Below are positions 60,592 through 64,000 of a stretch of DNA of 64,000 nt, one piece after another (position 1 is the stretch's first letter; each line of letters starts with the position of its first letter). A program made the position numbers and the translations under genes. Source of the stretch: Thunnus maccoyii (lineage: Eukaryota > Chordata > Actinopteri > Scombriformes > Scombridae); the NCBI RefSeq assembly GCF_910596095.1, contig NC_056536.1:16014791-16078790 (forward strand), read 5' to 3'. The notes beneath the pieces were generated by a model. It was not told the DNA's origin, searched no databases, and saw only the letters and a list, made by a program, of their open reading frames with translations.

Positions 60592-61232
60592 GAATAGGCC
60601 TTTTTCACAGTAGACATTTTGACTTTGATAGTAGGAAAAGTAAATGTGTTTGTAAGAACATTAATGATGTATCTGTACTATTGAAGCGTCCCTGCAAGTC
60701 AAGACAGTGAGAGCACAATACCGAGACCCTGAAACTGATGCAGCTAAATGGAGTTCAGCCATCATTAATTTTATTATTTACGCCTGTGCTTTTATAAAAG
60801 TCCGACAGACAGAATAGCATATATTGTAGTGTACATATCTAGTTTGTTACACAAGATCTTATTGACTACTGCTGCCCAAATTTTCATGTTTGTCGTTTAG
60901 ATTTCTGTATTCATGGCAAGATATCAGCCTGTAGATGTACAAAAGATATGTTTGGTAATATCAAATCACCTAAATTGGCATTTTGTCAACACCTATCAGA
61001 CCTTTTTCACCATAGACACTTTGACTAGTCATAGCAGGAAAAGCACAGGTGTAACTAATAACCTTAAACATGACCCAGTTCCATTATGTTTCTCAGTGTG
61101 CTATTTCAATAAGTCAGCATGCACATTACCAGTAACACCTACATACATTGAAGGCAGCCATCATTATTATTATTATTATTATGGTTAATTACACCTGATT
61201 ATTTTCCTGGTCCTGTGAAAAAAGGCCTATTA
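60592..61232. mobile_element. 'AGGCCTTTTTCACAG' inverted-repeat element (non-autonomous)
   Basis: The left end AATAGGCCTTTTTCACAGTAGAC and right end GTCCTGTGAAAAAAGGCCTATTAA are inverted. An internal motif occurs twice: 'ttttcac..tagacattttgact…aggaaaag' at 60603 and again at 61002. This suggests two copies joined or one inserted in the other. It contains 'ctgaaactgatgcagctaaatgg', also present at 25067. A TTAT-type microsatellite lies at 61161-61181. There is no coding capacity. Confidence 0.6.
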
Positions 61233-64000
61233 ATACAAAAATCAAATTGATGCCATATATTAGACATAATTCTGATATCAGAATTCGGCTTCAATATCAG
61301 CTCCAATTTGATAACATTTTAAGCAATTATTGTTAAGTAGCCCTACATGACATAATCCCTACTGTGGAGGATACAGTAAGTGGCAGCGTAGCCAGCTAAT
61401 CTAACCAGAAATCAGTCTGGGATTTGGCCTCTCACCTCAGGAGGCCTCTCTCATCTGTGCGTACCTAATGCCACAAACACATGACTCGTTAACTAATGGC
61501 CCATTGTGCTTACAGTGTGCTATAGAGAGAAGACCGAAGAATAAACTACATTAACCTTTACTGGTTACTAACAAGCAACCTACTTGTTCCTGCTTTACGT
61601 CAGTTGTCTGACTCAGCAGTGAACCGTCTAGAATTGTTCACCAGGTCTTATCACTTTGATGAAGTAATGCAGCTTTATCCCGAGATTGAACATGTCTGTT
61701 ATTTCCAGGGAAATACCATGACCTAAAGTAGTGTGGGAAAGTAGCATAGATGAGAGGGAAGACTCAAATCTTTTGATATGGCCTTATACAGACAAATGTA
61801 GTTTTCTGTGTGTTGCTGACATTTTGGAGAATGTAATTCTGTATTCAATGTGGTTTTCTCATTGAGCCATAAAATTAGCTTTCAGTACTGTAACTGACTT
61901 CAGTGTAGTCACACTGTCATACTGCTGGCTCAAGAGTGCCGTCTCTGCCAATGTAGAATGTACAATGTAATACAAGTAATGGACGAGGAAAGGCAATACT
62001 TCCTCTGCACTCGAAACAGAATGTTAATACTTTAAAAGCTTGGAAAGAACATTAGTTTTATTTCTTTGGCAAAAATAACTTTCAGGATGCTGACTGTTGA
62101 GTCTGATTGTGCCTCAGCTCCAAGAATGGATTGTTACTTGCGCTTCACAGTGGACACAATCTTAATTTTTGATCTTAGTGCGGCTAACACAATTGAACTG
62201 AAGTGTTTTTGTCCCGAACAGGAAAGTCTGATTTGATGAAACGATTAGGCGGCTGACTCAGGCAGGGTTGAATTGGAAAAATAACCAGCATGTTTATGTG
62301 TGTGTGTGGGTTTGTTTGTTCATATGTATGCACGTGTTTCTTGGGTGTGATAATGTGGGTGTTTGTAAGGTTTTACAGCTTAAGGAATGTGTGATTACCT
62401 CACATACCGATACTGATAACGCAGTGACTTTGATCCGTACGTATTTGTGCATTGTGAGCTGCTGCATGTTTGTTTTTGTGTCTGTTGTGTTCTTTATCCT
62501 TCTGTCCAGTTTCCTGTAACCTGCTACCTTGCTGCCCGTCCTACCAGCATCACTTTCGTGGTTTCACTTTCAGTTTTCAGTTCTACCCACACCTGCTGTT
62601 ACATCCTCTGCACTGCTTGCTCCCTTTGAATATCTACAGTCATTACCTACTGTGTATCGGAAAACACAGGTGTTATGCATCTGTGATTGTAAGATTGAAG
62701 ACCACAGGGGAACTTTTCATTTGCACTGATCTGCACTGACATGCACATCTGTTGGCGTCTTTTTTTCTATTCAACTCTTTCTATTGAGTTTTTCTCAAGA
62801 AAATGCCACAGAATTGTAAAAAGAGCAGTAATATGATCTGTCGCACCAACCAGGAGAAGAAAATGGCTGCTCAGCAAAAAAATAAACAAAATTCTAATTT
62901 GCCAAATAATGGTGGTGATATGAAAGATGTGATGCGTATCATGTAATTATATCCTATCGCTGGGGGATGTTGGAAAAATATTATACCACAAAACCCAAAA
63001 GACATTCCTCTGATATAAGGATATGTCACAGTATCTCTTAAAAAAACCTAATTTCAACTATATAATGCTTTGTCCTCTTAATCATAATTTGACAAGGCAG
63101 TTAATTGTCGAGACCTGCTGGTTTTAACCTTGAAGCAACCAAAGACGAACCAAATCTCTGTTTTGGAATTGAGATTCTGTCAAGAGAAATTACTCTCCCT
63201 CAACCTCTTTCTCAGCCGTTTGGGAGATTTCTGCAGCCATCCAGAGATCACTTCATCCTCCCCGTCTGCCTGAAAACCCCCATATGGACCAGCGGGGTCC
63301 CAGAGGAATTTTAGGCCTACTTATGGAGTGGAAAACATTGGTCCTGGAGGTGGGAGGCCTACGTGCAAATGTTTAAATCAGTCTCAGACATGAACAAAAT
63401 ACTCCCTGAGTGAAACCTCATTGTTGCTAATATTTGATAGCTTTGATTCAGCTGCTGATACACTGAGAAAAGCACTTGAGGACTTACAGTAGATCTGAGG
63501 AAACGAAAACAGTTCTTGTACAGAAGCTGAAGTGTTAATGCTCACTCAGTTTTCCTGCAATTGTCGAGTGTCTCCCTTTTTGTTTTTATTTGACTAAAAA
63601 AAAGTTCAGTAAGGTAAATTACATCCATAAATGTTTTACAAGTGCTAGACACAAAAAGAAGCCCAGACAAAATAAGACAAAATACAAGCAGAATGCTTTT
63701 GTTTTTACAAATGTGAATCCTGTTAAATACTGATCTCGATGACAGTGAATGGTTTAAACAAGACTACATCAGCTGGTCATGTCAGCTGATCCGATGAACT
63801 GCACTGGGTTGAACCAGGAGCCATTTGGCATCGTAGCACATCATAGTAAACTGGATCAATATTGAAATATATCAATAAATTAAGTCTCTACTGGATTACT
63901 GTGTTGTAAAATGGCAACAATTAATGGAATTTACCATCAGTGAGTTCTGTGACATTTTATGATTTACACATAGCTTAGGGGTATTTTTGTAAATATTTAG

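Larger units (their letters stand above)
47696..64000 (+). other. dip2b intron 1 (5' part, continues beyond the window)
   Basis: No second exon is seen. The intron contains the DIRS1-like element (54015-57610), an inverted-repeat element at 60592-61232 and a short repeat fragment at 51283-51362. In 47696-51280, 51370-54010, 57615-60590 and 61235-64000 I see no gene or named repeat, only T runs (53255-53266, 58938-58953), GT-rich stretches (about 52005-52035) and short chance open frames. Confidence 0.6.

Noticed and set aside
62268..62739. Cluster of overlapping frames of 60-89 codons near 62.5 kb, considered as a missing dip2b exon
   Set aside because: None contains the expected DIP2 exon 2 sequence (DITQKGYEKK-like), and the frames are Cys/Phe/Val-rich intronic noise.

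Overview
This is a window of vertebrate nuclear DNA, most likely from a percomorph-type teleost. Coding sequence is sparse and split by GT-AG introns. The encoded proteins match vertebrate families over their full lengths. The spacers carry repeats I recognise as teleost: a DIRS1-like tyrosine-recombinase retroelement, a CR1/L2-type LINE tail, and several short inverted-repeat elements that I recall as common in percomorph genomes. No prokaryotic gene, CRISPR array, rRNA or tRNA was seen. Repeat family names and lineage are from memory, not from a search.

Four protein genes lie on the + strand. (1) larp4, 16 coding exons, 1533-13942, 809 codons, with a long 3' UTR reaching a poly(A) signal near 16194. 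(2) asb8, three coding exons, 19194-23052, 289 codons. (3) atf7, 11 coding exons, 32892-41710, 486 codons, with a GC-rich promoter and probable non-coding first exon near 27400-27521 and a 3' UTR to about 44660. (4) The first coding exon only of a DIP2 gene, probably dip2b, 47611-47695. The window ends inside its very long first intron. I rebuilt exons from splice-site dinucleotides, reading phase and family similarity. Phase is consistent through every junction and each finished CDS divides by three.

The genes are functionally unrelated: an mRNA-stability factor that binds poly(A) and PABP, a Cullin-5 substrate adaptor, a stress-activated CREB/ATF bZIP factor, and a DIP2 protein. All four human counterparts lie on 12q13, so the window looks like a reshuffled piece of an ancient linkage block rather than an operon-like unit.

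The most interesting non-coding content is: (a) two diverged copies of one structured element in two larp4 introns, whose ends read like the C and D boxes of a snoRNA closed by a short stem; (b) a decayed DIRS1-like element (54015-57610, minus) that still shows inverted termini and an internal complementary region; (c) two long near-palindromes, one ending 43 bp before the last asb8 exon and one in an atf7 intron; (d) a nested pair of TTAA-flanked elements in larp4 introns; (e) dense ACGT-core sites in the atf7 promoter and a perfect GGTCACGTGACC palindrome plus a short upstream ORF before dip2b.
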